Below, in pieces: positions 1 to 6,812 of a DNA stretch of 12,958 nt. Under the pieces are notes generated by a model. The model was not told the DNA's origin. It saw only the letters and a list, made by a program, of their open reading frames with translations, and searched no databases. How positions within the stretch are numbered: the stretch's first letter is position 1; the number at the start of each line of letters is the position of its first letter. This stretch comes from Actinomycetes bacterium (lineage in GTDB: Bacteria; Actinomycetota; Acidimicrobiia; Acidimicrobiales; Palsa-688). The DNA lies in contig JAKBBA010000087.1 in NCBI GenBank assembly GCA_021808665.1, forward strand, positions 1 to 12,958, written 5' to 3'. A program made the translations under genes and the position numbers.

Positions 1-555
1 ACCTCTCATTCCAGAGGCGAGGTCGGCCTCGATGTCGGGGTACGCGTTGGCGAGGTGCGCCCCAGCGGCGAGGATCGCTGTCCCTCCGAGCAGCCACAGC
101 GGTGCGGGGCCGCGTTCCGGGACTGCAGCCGCTATCGCTACGACAAGGAGTGGGAAAGCTGCACAGTATGGTACGACGGAGAGTGGAGTGGCCTTCAATC
201 CTGCGTTGTACGACCAGGCGGCGCCGAGAGCTGCGAGGTGGCGAAGCGCGAAGCGACGCCCGGGTAACAGCGATGCCGGTAGACATGCGAGGGTCGCTGT
301 GATCGAGGCGTTGCGGAGATCGGCTGCTTGGATAGCGCCGGCGACGAGGGGCTTGTCTTGCCGGGCCGCCTCGCGGTCGCGATGTTCATCGATTGTGTCG
401 TTCTGCCAGCCGACGGATATTTGTCCGACGAGCACGGCGACTCCGACTGATGCTGCCTTTCGCCAGGTCGCACCCCTAGCGACGGTGTAAGCCGCCGCGA
501 TGGCGGTTACGGCGACTGTCGGCTCGGGGTGGGTTGCTTGCGCTAAGGCTCGCAT
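1..555 (-). CDS. UbiA-family prenyltransferase, C-terminal part cut by window edge
   Basis: Integral membrane prenyltransferase of the UbiA superfamily, which joins a polyprenyl diphosphate to an acceptor. Reading leftward from the ATG at 553-555 gives 185 codons open to position 1, so the C-terminus lies outside the window. The first Mg/diphosphate motif NDxxDxxxD is seen as NDTIDEHRD (residues 52-60), followed by DKPLVAG (67-73). The second Asp motif is DIEAD (174-178), followed by SGMRG. Hydrophobic stretches lie around residues 10-25, 35-50, 82-97, 104-117, 130-146 and 152-169. The sequence has the style of the actinobacterial family that starts with a 'xxxHPxPxxAVT' segment (residues 9-17). 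The frame stays open upstream of 555 but shows no better start. The acceptor cannot be told from the sequence. The gene is divergent from the TPR protein gene, with about 160 bases between starts. Confidence 0.85.
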   Translation of the reverse strand, partial: MRALAQATHPEPTVAVTAIAAAYTVARGATWRKAASVGVAVLVGQISVGWQNDTIDEHRDREAARQDKPLVAGAIQAADLRNASITATLACLPASLLPGRRFALRHLAALGAAWSYNAGLKATPLSVVPYCAAFPLLVVAIAAAVPERGPAPLWLLGGTAILAAGAHLANAYPDIEADLASGMRG

Positions 556-701
556 TTTGGCCAGTCGCCCGTCGTGCAGAGCCGGGCGGAGTGCCGACGG
601 CGATTGCGTTGGTTCGGTGATGCGAACGATCGTAGACCGGGGGGCGCCGATAGTCCGAAGGAGGCCATCGGTGCCGCTTCGGTCGGGAATCGCAAGGACG
701 G

Positions 702-707
702 TAGGAT
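702..707 (+). promoter_or_regulatory. Candidate -10 box of the TPR protein gene
   Basis: TAGGAT lies 9 bases before the ATG at 717, so a transcript from it would have almost no leader. No good -35 hexamer and no clear Shine-Dalgarno sequence is visible. The call is inferred from position and similarity to TAnnnT boxes. Confidence 0.35.
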
Positions 708-716
708 GGGGATCTT

Positions 717-2636
717 ATGCCTGAAAGCCGCCAGCCTCGTTCCTCTACATACCGGTCTGGTGGCGGGGGAGGGTCGGCTTCTAGGTCAGGCCAACCACGC
801 TCCGGTTACCGGTCAGGCCAAGCGCCGGCTAGCGGGAGTGATCGGCCTCGTCGGGGCTCCGAAGGTCGTTCGTCATCGGGCGAAGGGTCCCGGAGCGGCT
901 GGAGCGGTCGCCAGCGTTCAGCAGGGACCTCTCGCAACGAGGGCGACCCGTGGGGCCGTGAACGTAATGCGGATTTCGGTAAGCCGCGACGCGACGATGA
1001 ATCCGAGCGCCCTCGTCGTAGCGGTGACGGCGGGACCAAATCATCGGACGACCGAAGCGGCTTCTCTGGTCGCCGTCCCGCCTCAGGTCGTGATCGGCCA
1101 CAGGGTCAGGGGCGGCAGGATTTCGGCGGAGGCCGTACGCAGGGTCAGGGGCGGCAGGGTTTCGGCGGCGGTCGTCCGGCGCCTGGTGGTGGTCGGAATG
1201 CAGGACGAGGACGTGGCGATGTCAATGGTGGCCGAAGGACGTCGGCAGGCTCTGATTCTGACCGGCGCTGGGGTAGTCGAGACGAGGAACCTCGCAGGGG
1301 CCGGGATGAGGGTCCTCGTCGCGTCGCGGCCGGGGGCGCCGAGCGGAGACCGGGACGTAGCAACCCAATCGGACCGCCGTTTCGAAGCGGCGAACGAAAT
1401 GGTAACGGGCCGTTTCCACGGCGAAACGACTCGGCGGATCGCCGTTCTCGCGCTTCCGAGCGCAGCGATGCATTTCCGCGGCGAAGCGACCCGGCGGATC
1501 GCCGTTCCCGCGATTCCGAGCGCAGTGAGCAAGGCTTCCCGGACCGTGGCCGGTCGGGCTTCTCGGAGCGGAGCGGACCACGTTCAGCCGACCGTAGCCG
1601 GTCGGGCTTCTCTGACCGTCGTGGACCACGTTCACCGGACCGTAATCGCTCGGTCGGTGGGCGTACCCAACCCCTCTCTGAAGAGCGCACCGAGTGGCGA
1701 GAGCCGGGGCCTGCAGCGGCGGCAGGGCGCAAGTGGGGCTCCGTAGCGCGCAAGGGCGCGGGAGAACTCTCGCGGTCCGATGCTTCGGGCGACGCACCGA
1801 CATCTTCGCAGGTATGGCGGCGCGCGGTTGAGGAAAGCGAGGGACGGCGTGCCGATCGAGGGATGTGGGAGCCGGACGAAACCTGGGTTCTAGAGCCCGA
1901 AGCTGTCCCCACTAGCGAGCCCAACCGGACACCGAAGCGCGCTGGCTCCGAGTTGCGTGATATCGCTGTCGGCCGAGAGGGTTCTCCCGCTCCCGGCGGG
2001 AAACGTCGGAGCGTGCCGCGTCGCGTAGTCGACGAGGTGACCGCGACGGCGGGCAAGGCCAAGGGGGAGAAGCTCGCCGCCCGGCTGGCCGATGCAACGT
2101 ACTCCTACGAGAAAGAGCGCTACGGTGACGCGCTGCGCGTGTTACGTCCGTTGGCGGCGGAGGTCCCCGGGTCGGCCGCCGTTCGTGAGCTCTTCGGGCT
2201 CGCCTTGTACCGAAGCGGGCAATGGGTCCAGGCGGCCACCCAGCTCGAAGCATTCAAGGAGATGTCCGGTTCCTTCGACCAGCATCCGGTGCTCGCCGAC
2301 TGCTACCGCGCTCTTCGTCGCTACGAAGACGCCGAACAGCTTTGGGCTGAATTGCGTGAGGCCTCCCCGAGCGGCGACGTCGTCGCTGAAGGACGCATAG
2401 TCGCTGCAGAGGTCAAGGCTGACCGCGGTGACCTGGCAGGAGCGATCCTGATGCTCGAAAAGGCGTCCCGCAAGGTCGCCCAACCGTCGGAGAGACATCT
2501 ACGACAGTGGTATGCCCTGGCCGACCTTTACGAGCGGGCAGGAGACTTGCCGCGCGCCAGAGACCTCTTTAACCGGGTCGCGTCGGTCGACCCTGACTCT
2601 TTCGACGTGCGTGGACGTCTGACAGCTCTGCGCTGA
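717..2636 (+). CDS. TPR protein with long Arg/Gly/Ser-rich disordered N-terminal half
   Basis: Protein of 639 residues in two parts. Residues 1 to about 440 are strongly biased to Arg, Gly, Ser, Asp and Pro and carry RGR/RSG/RRS clusters and tandem repeats (13-, 20- and 16-residue units). This part is probably disordered and positively charged, as in RNA- or partner-binding tails. Residues about 450-639 form a helical TPR-like solenoid: YSYEKERYGDALRVLRPLA, then further helix pairs around LFGLALYRSGQW, CYRALRRYEDAEQLWAELR and YALADLYERAGDLPRARDLF. No signal peptide or membrane segment is visible, so it is probably cytoplasmic. ATG 717 is the only sensible start. The TPR part has normal high-GC codon use. 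TPR proteins with such tails occur in actinobacteria, but their role is unknown to me. It could scaffold an RNA or nucleoprotein complex; this is inference only. Confidence 0.85.
   Translation: MPESRQPRSSTYRSGGGGGSASRSGQPRSGYRSGQAPASGSDRPRRGSEGRSSSGEGSRSGWSGRQRSAGTSRNEGDPWGRERNADFGKPRRDDESERPRRSGDGGTKSSDDRSGFSGRRPASGRDRPQGQGRQDFGGGRTQGQGRQGFGGGRPAPGGGRNAGRGRGDVNGGRRTSAGSDSDRRWGSRDEEPRRGRDEGPRRVAAGGAERRPGRSNPIGPPFRSGERNGNGPFPRRNDSADRRSRASERSDAFPRRSDPADRRSRDSERSEQGFPDRGRSGFSERSGPRSADRSRSGFSDRRGPRSPDRNRSVGGRTQPLSEERTEWREPGPAAAAGRKWGSVARKGAGELSRSDASGDAPTSSQVWRRAVEESEGRRADRGMWEPDETWVLEPEAVPTSEPNRTPKRAGSELRDIAVGREGSPAPGGKRRSVPRRVVDEVTATAGKAKGEKLAARLADATYSYEKERYGDALRVLRPLAAEVPGSAAVRELFGLALYRSGQWVQAATQLEAFKEMSGSFDQHPVLADCYRALRRYEDAEQLWAELREASPSGDVVAEGRIVAAEVKADRGDLAGAILMLEKASRKVAQPSERHLRQWYALADLYERAGDLPRARDLFNRVASVDPDSFDVRGRLTALR
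1101..1178 (+). repeat. Tandem repeat, 39-bp period, two copies
   Basis: Copies start at 1101 and 1140, both beginning cagggtcaggggcggcag, with a few substitutions later. In the TPR protein frame each encodes a 13-residue QGQGRQ-x-FGGGR-x unit (from about residue 129). The period is a multiple of three, so the frame is kept. Confidence 0.85.
1413..1532 (+). repeat. Tandem repeat, 60-bp period, two copies
   Basis: Copies 1413-1472 and 1473-1532 encode 20-residue units of the form FPRR-(N/S)-D-x-ADRRSR-x-SERS (from about residue 233). Differences are scattered point changes. The period is in frame. Confidence 0.85.
1542..1660 (+). repeat. Tandem repeat, 48-bp period, two and a half copies
   Basis: Units begin at 1542, 1590 and 1638, with gaccgtggccggtcgggctt and its variant gaccgtagccggtcgggctt at the first two starts. 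They encode 16-residue DR-x-RSGFS-(E/D)-R-x-GPRS-x units (from about residue 276). The third copy decays after gaccgt. Confidence 0.8.
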
Positions 2637-3014
2637 GCCGGCTATGCCGTGATTCCTTCAGCAAAATGTGCGTGAGGGGCCAGCACCTCGATCCCGACGC
2701 GCTCCGCTCGGTCCATCAGTTCCTCGAGGTTGTCGCCAGCGCAGCCGAGGTCGTCCGACCGGCAGCAGTGGCACCGAGGCAGCTCGTTCAATCTTGGGGC
2801 GAGGTCGATGCCGCCAGCTCCGACTCCTTCATGGTCACATCTACTCGTTATGGTATTCGCCAGGCACTCGAGGGAACGTGAGCCGCCTCTCGCCGACGCA
2901 GGACGTCGACCTTCGTCAAGTTACAAAGTGTAGCCACGACGGCATTTCCCCCACAGGTGCCTTAGCCGCAGGGGCGGTGTCGGCCGAGGCTCGATAATCG
3001 GAGGTGTAGGAAGA
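2637..3014. other. Stretch without a convincing gene; possible gene relic on minus strand
   Basis: No reading here has a start, a ribosome site and a recognisable family. A + reading (2666-2881, 71 codons) is open and GC3-rich but has no Shine-Dalgarno sequence. The minus strand, read from about 2915 down to a TAG at 2642-2644, is also open, has protein-like composition and is Cys/His-rich (RCHCCRSDDLGC, later a PHAHF motif). It lacks a usable start because a stop lies just upstream, so it may be the tail of a decayed gene. The last 40 bases form the leader of the OB-fold gene, including GGAGG at 3000-3004. Confidence 0.4.
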
Positions 3015-3392
3015 ATGCTGAACGTAGTGGTCGTGAAAGGCGTGCTCGCACGGCCTTCCCAGCTGGTCGAGTTGCCCTCAGGCACGAGACTGTTGGCGCT
3101 CGAGGTCACGGTCCGCAGACCCGACGGACCGGCCGAGACGATACCCGTCTCGTGGCTCGGTGCACCGGCATGGGGCGAGGATCTAGATGTCGGCGAGTCT
3201 GTAGTCGTCGCCGGGCGAGTGAGGCGCCGGTTCTTCCGCTCTGGAGGCAGCACTCAGAGTCGGACAGAAGTAGCCGCAGCGAGCGTCGCTCGCAGCTCCT
3301 CCTTGGACAAAGTGGCCGCATTAGTCGCTGAAGCAATGGACAGTCTCGCGACAATCGTTACCGACTCGACAGCAAGCGGCATCCGACTGTGA
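3015..3392 (+). CDS. Single-stranded DNA-binding (SSB-type OB-fold) protein
   Basis: Small OB-fold protein of 125 residues resembling the short SSB paralogues of actinobacteria. The N-terminal strands read MLNVVVVKGVLARP, then LPSGTRLLALEVTVRR, PVSWLGAPAWG and ESVVVAGRVRRRFFRSGG (about residue 83 onward). This order matches the SSB fold: strand, LPSG turn, ALEVTVRR strand, 'VAGRVRRRFFR' strand. A strong ribosome site GGAGG (3000-3004) sits 10 bases before the ATG. The protein lacks the acidic, Phe-ended tail by which canonical SSB recruits partners, so it is probably a secondary SSB or SSB-like factor, not the main replication protein. The C-terminal 30 residues are Ala/Ser-rich. Single-stranded DNA or RNA is the expected ligand by family, not shown here. 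Confidence 0.75.
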   Translation: MLNVVVVKGVLARPSQLVELPSGTRLLALEVTVRRPDGPAETIPVSWLGAPAWGEDLDVGESVVVAGRVRRRFFRSGGSTQSRTEVAAASVARSSSLDKVAALVAEAMDSLATIVTDSTASGIRL

Positions 3393-3508
3393 TCGCGTTG
3401 GATTGCTGGGCGCTGTCGGCAGAGCGCGACGAGTTCAGTCGCTCAGTCGACAGCGACGGCCGGGAGATGATCCCGTGGTGGGCGGTTCAGCGTTGCGCGC
3501 TTAGGTAG
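3389..3508 (+). CDS. Possible small coupled ORF, 39 codons, unknown
   Basis: A GTG at 3389 overlaps the stop of the OB-fold gene (tgTGA / GTGa), which would allow translational coupling. The product is 39 residues, starts around ALDCWALSAERDEF and ends EMIPWWAVQRCALR. Codon use is GC3-rich and looks protein-like, but I recognise no family. It may be the remnant of a larger gene or chance. Confidence 0.25.
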   Translation: MIALDCWALSAERDEFSRSVDSDGREMIPWWAVQRCALR

Positions 3509-3514
3509 GCGTCG

Positions 3515-3886
3515 ATGAGACCAGCACCTGCTGGTATCATCAAACACTCGCCCGGTGCATCTCAATATTCCGGATCAAGGGTATACTTCAGCGACGTTTC
3601 ACGCCTACGGGCTGCCTTTTTGGGTGAGGGGCATGGCGACTTTACCGAGTCTGACTTGGCCTGCGCTGCGGCGATGCGAACAACTCAGCGGGATCGAAGG
3701 ATGCGCCGCCTGCTTGGCCTATCGCCCCGGCAACTGATTGTTCGGGTTCGCGTCGAAGAGGCCGTACATCACATCGTGCGCTCCGCTATCGCCGTTGGGG
3801 TTTCTCCTCTCGGGCGACATGAGCTAAGCCGCGCCATGGATGCCGGCGAAACAGGAAAATTACCACGGTTGGATGGGGACCTTTGA
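3515..3886 (+). pseudogene. Probable relic of an AraC-type regulator DNA-binding domain
   Basis: A reading of 123 codons whose middle matches the end of an AraC/XylS helix-turn-helix domain: the DLACAAAM turn (from about residue 47), then RRLLGLSPRQLI and RVRVEEA. A degenerate counterpart of the second helix-turn-helix may be IAVGVS..HELSRAM (about residues 91-107). The spacing to that second motif is shortened and the N-terminal 45 residues resemble no domain, so it looks like a degraded fragment, not a working regulator. A ribosome site is not evident. It ends immediately before the ATP-grasp gene (TGA at 3884-3886), so it may once have regulated that gene. A short species-specific protein is the alternative. 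Confidence 0.4.
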
Positions 3887-3910
3887 TGAGTCCCAGTAAT
3901 CTTACGGAGC

Positions 3911-5218
3911 GTGAGGTCGCTTGGCGATGACGTAAAAGAACCGGGTCAAGCCGAACTTCCGCGGGTGGCGGTCTTTTGGGAGCAGGCATCGGCCTCGCCG
4001 CTCGAACTCGCAGACGCGGCCCGTGGCCTCTGTCGCATTGTTTGGGTTGTTGGTTGGTCTATGTCTAAGGCGGAGATGACGTTTCCGGACAGGATCATGG
4101 CGCGCCTCGGAGTGCTTGTCGATATAACGGGGAAATCCGAAAAGGAGGTGCTGGATCTTCTGCGGCCGCATGAACTGCAGGGAGTAGTCGCCTTCACGGA
4201 TTCACCCCAGGTGTTGGCAGCCAAAGTGGCCGCTTCGTTCGGCTTGCCCTTCAATAGCGTCGACGCTGCTCGCCGGTCGAGTGACAAGTTCGAGCAGCGA
4301 TCAGCGTTGCAGAAGGCTGGTATTCCGGTACCCGGATTCATAAAACTGAAACCCTCCGACTTCCCGAAAGCCGCCGATCGTCCATTGCCGCTGGCGTATC
4401 CGGCCGTTCTGAAGCCCTGTCATGGCTCGGGTAGTCGTGACACGTTCTTCGTTCGTGACGACGCAGATCTTCGGAGAACTTTGGAGCTGTGCGACAAGGA
4501 GGATTTCATCCTAGAAGAGTTCCTTGAGGGGTCGCCCGAGCCGGCATCGAAGGTCGGTGCCGACATTGTCTCCGTTGAGAGCGTCCTCTTGAATGGCGTC
4601 GCCCATCATTTCGGCGTTACTGGGCGTTTCCCATTTGCTCCGCCCTTCCGCGAAACAGGAAGCTTCTTTCCAAGTGACTGCTCATTGGAAGACCGTAGGG
4701 CAGTGCTAACGCTAGCCACTGCGGCCATTAGCTCGCTGTGCCTTAGCCACGGCGCAGTGCATACGGAAATCAAACTGACACCCTCGGGTCCGAGGCTCAT
4801 CGAGATCAACCCTCGAGTCGGTGGTCTTATCGCTTTCCTCGTAGCACGACTCGGTGGGCCCCCTTTGGCGGTGTTGGCGTTTCGGCTGGCCCTCGGTCTC
4901 GAGGTTGAGCCGCCCCCCGCTATTGTCAGCCCACTCATCTCGTTCGTTCGCTGGATCCCCTCTGCAGCCAGTGCGACGGATCTCGATGAGATCGCTGGCA
5001 TAGACCGTTTGCGCGCCTTACCCGGAGTAGAGAGCATCGCCCAAAACAAGCGACAAGGCGACCGACTGGACGCTCGCGAGGGCGGTGCGACCGGATACCT
5101 CCTCGCGGTTAAAGGCGCAGTGGGGTCGCACCAGGAATTGCGACAGCTCCTCGCAGAAATCGACAACTCGCTGACGGTAACCTATGGCTCCGCTCAGCCG
5201 TCCGTGACATCTTGCTAG
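3911..5218 (+). CDS. ATP-grasp ligase (biotin carboxylase-like fold), substrate unknown
   Basis: ATP-grasp enzymes join a carboxylate to an amine or thiol through an acyl-phosphate; this one resembles the amino-acid ligase branch (BacD-like and carnosine-synthase-like proteins). Of 435 residues, about 18-110 form the preceding Rossmann-like domain (RVAVFWEQA). The ATP-binding part follows: DKFEQRSALQKAGIPVPGF (125-143), YPAVLKPCHGSGS (163-175, Lys binding ATP phosphate), ILEEFLEG (200-207, adenine-side hinge), HTEIKL and PRLIEINPRVGG (284-305, with metal-binding Glu/Asn and catalytic Arg). A C-terminal domain (about 335-430) completes the length. The frame is closed by a stop at 3887-3889, so the start is GTG 3911, although ggag at 3906-3909 is too close; GTG 3965 or a later ATG is possible. 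No partner gene for a peptide or natural product is adjacent, so the substrate cannot be told. Confidence 0.8.
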   Translation: MRSLGDDVKEPGQAELPRVAVFWEQASASPLELADAARGLCRIVWVVGWSMSKAEMTFPDRIMARLGVLVDITGKSEKEVLDLLRPHELQGVVAFTDSPQVLAAKVAASFGLPFNSVDAARRSSDKFEQRSALQKAGIPVPGFIKLKPSDFPKAADRPLPLAYPAVLKPCHGSGSRDTFFVRDDADLRRTLELCDKEDFILEEFLEGSPEPASKVGADIVSVESVLLNGVAHHFGVTGRFPFAPPFRETGSFFPSDCSLEDRRAVLTLATAAISSLCLSHGAVHTEIKLTPSGPRLIEINPRVGGLIAFLVARLGGPPLAVLAFRLALGLEVEPPPAIVSPLISFVRWIPSAASATDLDEIAGIDRLRALPGVESIAQNKRQGDRLDAREGGATGYLLAVKGAVGSHQELRQLLAEIDNSLTVTYGSAQPSVTSC

Positions 5219-5352
5219 GGTCGCCCCGTCGGGACCGGCTCAGACTCCAGATCGCCTGCCTACTGTGCTTTCGGTCGGCTCGACAGCTACGCCGACTTCT
5301 ACCGCTGGGATCTGGCCGTCGCTGCTTTCGTCGGTCCTCGCCGTCGTCGTGG

Positions 5353-5639
5353 GTCCGAGCCATCGAACCCCAAGGGGTCGACGCTGCGTTGGACATCGCC
5401 GGCCCGGGGTTATCCCCGAACTCGTCGACCTCAGCGGCGATGCCTCCGAGGTTGTCTCGATCGCCGACTTCACCGCGCCAGAGCACGGCGCCCAGGATTC
5501 GATGCTTTCCGGCGATACTGCGGCCAGCTTAGCCTCGCCAGGGCGGCTCGCCTTTATGAGCAATGGGAGTTGGTCCTGTCGGGTGGAGCGGACCTTGACC
5601 CTCGACCAAGCGGGCGCAGCGCACGCGGCCAGTGCTTAA
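5353..5639 (+). pseudogene. Frameshifted C-terminal fragment of an MDR-family (quinone oxidoreductase-like) enzyme
   Basis: Two overlapping readings join into one MDR (medium-chain dehydrogenase/reductase) C-terminus if one base is restored in the G run at 5406-5409. The first frame gives VRAIEPQGVDAALDIAGPG (5353-5409). The next frame continues with GVIPELVDLSGDASEVVSI, then ADFTAPEHG and, near the end, VERTLTLDQAGAAHAASA (to 5636). This is the NADPH-domain end and substrate-domain return of zinc-free quinone oxidoreductases. The N-terminal two-thirds is absent and the usual closing GHxRGKLVL strand is missing, because a TAA follows at 5637-5639. The fragment is therefore dead. Bases 5219-5352 show no further recognisable remnant. 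Confidence 0.7.
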
Positions 5640-5689
5640 GACCACGCAACCGGACGCAGCGACCCGGGTGCCCCGTCTCGGTCGGCGTG

Positions 5690-5695
5690 TATGCT
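5690..5695 (+). promoter_or_regulatory. -10 box of the first toxin-antitoxin pair
   Basis: TATGCT ends 7 bases before ATG 5703, predicting transcription start at or next to the start codon (leaderless). It overlaps a short inverted repeat ATGC-6-GCAT (5691-5704) that could serve as an operator. No clear -35 is seen. Confidence 0.4.
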
Positions 5696-5702
5696 GATTC
5701 GC

Positions 5703-5897
5703 ATGCAATCTACGAGTGTGCGGATCGACGGTGAGACTCACCAAGAATTGAAGAAGCTAGCGGAGGACCTAGGGACGACCGTCGGAGGCGCAGTCGTTGC
5801 CGCCGTTCGTGCTCTACGCCAAGACCGAATGGGGAAGCAGCTAACTCAACCGCTGTTAGCCGCCGAGTCCTCCTGGCTCGATGCTGAACTCGGGTGA
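5703..5897 (+). CDS. Ribbon-helix-helix type antitoxin of a MazEF-like pair
   Basis: Small DNA-binding antitoxin of 64 residues. The N-terminus STSVRIDGETHQELKKLAE has the strand-helix pattern of a ribbon-helix-helix fold, followed by a second helix TVGGAVVAAVRALRQDR. The C-terminal AAESSWLDAEL segment is the toxin-neutralising tail typical of such antitoxins, although the family label is based on pattern only. I start at ATG 5703 because a -10-like TATGCT lies just upstream; an in-frame ATG at 5691 would lie inside that box. The stop overlaps the toxin gene by 17 bases, giving coupled translation. The pair would repress its own promoter. Confidence 0.75.
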   Translation: MQSTSVRIDGETHQELKKLAEDLGTTVGGAVVAAVRALRQDRMGKQLTQPLLAAESSWLDAELG

Positions 5898-6225
5898 TAC
5901 CGTCGATCTCGACCTCGGACTACCTCATGGTCACGAGGCGGGGTTTCGTCATCCCGCCGTGGTCGTGTCTGCCCAGCGGATTCTCACCGCCGAGCCCTCT
6001 GTGGTCTATGTGGTTCCGCTGACGTCGGAGCTTCGGGATTTCCACTCGGAGATCAGGATCGATCCCGACGACCACAACGGTCTGGCGAGCAGCTCAGCAG
6101 CGCAGTGTCAGCACCTTCGGGCGGCGTCGACCGGCCGGATCATTACGGTTCGCGGCAATGTGGGGGCTGCGACGCTCGCCCAGATCCGCGAGACGATCGC
6201 CGTTCTACTCGACCTACCTTCCTGA
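5881..6225 (+). CDS. PemK/MazF-family toxin (mRNA interferase)
   Basis: Toxin of 114 residues in the PemK/MazF superfamily, which cuts mRNA at short sequence motifs and is held inactive by its antitoxin. Family features are visible in order: GDTVDLDLGLPHG at the N-terminus, GFRHPAVVVSAQ (strand and conserved Arg/Pro), YVVPLTSE, the SSAAQCQHLRA segment (conserved Ser/Gln), then GRIITVRGNVG and AQIRETIAVLLDLP. The length is normal for the family. The start ATG 5881 lies inside the antitoxin gene and is not preceded by a strong ribosome site, in keeping with coupled translation. The protein appears intact, so the module is probably functional. Confidence 0.85.
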   Translation: MLNSGDTVDLDLGLPHGHEAGFRHPAVVVSAQRILTAEPSVVYVVPLTSELRDFHSEIRIDPDDHNGLASSSAAQCQHLRAASTGRIITVRGNVGAATLAQIRETIAVLLDLPS

Positions 6226-6317
6226 TACGGGCTACCACGGCCGAACTTCGGTGACGGCACGCGTGTCCGTGTCGAGCGCGGCAAGTTCGTACACATTCTG
6301 GAGGCGGTCGTTTGCAG

Positions 6318-6323
6318 CATAAT
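6318..6323 (+). promoter_or_regulatory. -10 box of the monooxygenase-domain gene
   Basis: CATAAT differs from the TATAAT consensus by one base and lies 6 bases before ATG 6330, so transcription would start at the start codon. No good -35 was found. Confidence 0.45.
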
Positions 6324-6329
6324 GTTGCG

Positions 6330-6626
6330 ATGATTATCGAGCACGCGTTGCTGCCCGTCAGGAGCGGTGAAGAGTCCGGTTTCGAGGCGGCGTTCGCTGA
6401 GGCAAAGGCGATCATTGCGGGTATGCCCGGATTCATGGGACTTTCGCTGTCCCGTTGCCTGGAACGTCCCGACACCTACCTTCTACTTGTCGAATGGTCA
6501 AACCTCGATGCTCATATGGTGGGATTCCGAGGGTCGCCGCAGTACGAGGAGTGGCGTCGGCTTCTCCACCACTTCTACGAGCCGTTTCCAGCCGTGGAGC
6601 ACTTCGAACCGGTGTCGGCCGCGTGA
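6330..6626 (+). CDS. Antibiotic biosynthesis monooxygenase (ABM) domain protein
   Basis: Single-domain protein of 98 residues with the dimeric alpha/beta-barrel ABM fold, the family of heme- or quinol-oxidising small monooxygenases and related proteins of unknown substrate. The start IIEHALLPVRSGEESGFEAA, the central PGFMGLSLSRC and the strand TYLLLVEWSNLDAHMVGF are typical. The C-terminal YEEWRRLLHHFYEPFP is characteristic of one subfamily. I start at ATG 6330; the reading also extends 18 bases upstream to TTG 6312, but that would lie over the -10-like CATAAT. The gene follows the toxin by about 100 bases and has its own promoter, so it is not part of the toxin-antitoxin operon. The substrate is unknown. 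Confidence 0.85.
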   Translation: MIIEHALLPVRSGEESGFEAAFAEAKAIIAGMPGFMGLSLSRCLERPDTYLLLVEWSNLDAHMVGFRGSPQYEEWRRLLHHFYEPFPAVEHFEPVSAA

Positions 6627-6645
6627 CGGCTGGCGAAAGTGTGCC

Positions 6646-6688
6646 AATTGGTCAGGAGTCTCGGGAGTCGCGACACGCCTGACCATTT
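6646..6688 (+). terminator. Inverted repeat after the ABM gene, possible terminator
   Basis: Left arm AATTGGTCAGG (6646-6656) and right arm CCTGACCATTT (6678-6688) pair at 10 of 11 positions across a 21-base loop. It lies 20 bases after the ABM stop codon. There is no long T run after it, so factor-independent termination is only a possibility; it could also be a protein site. Confidence 0.35.
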
Positions 6689-6812
6689 GAAGCGTGTCTT
6701 CGCACCTTTTGGCGAACGACTTGTAACTGTTCAGCTAGCCAGTCGGCAGGGACGGCCTTGGCTGGCGAAGTCGTGTATTGGTTGGTTGGCTTGATGTGTG
6801 GTCGTGGGTGTT

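Noticed and set aside
574..1746. 390-codon open reading in a second frame over the TPR gene
   Set aside because: It is a by-product of Arg/Ser/Gly codon bias in the repeated region; it starts inside no recognisable site and resembles no family, while the 717 frame carries the TPR domain.
1145..2062. 305-codon open reading on minus strand over the same region
   Set aside because: Also a composition effect of CG-rich repeats; no domain and no start signal.
4606..5166. 186-codon minus reading inside the ATP-grasp gene
   Set aside because: Shadow of a clearly coding frame with conserved motifs on the plus strand.
5691..5702. Earlier ATG for the first antitoxin
   Set aside because: It lies inside the -10-like box, and the conserved strand begins after the second ATG at 5703.
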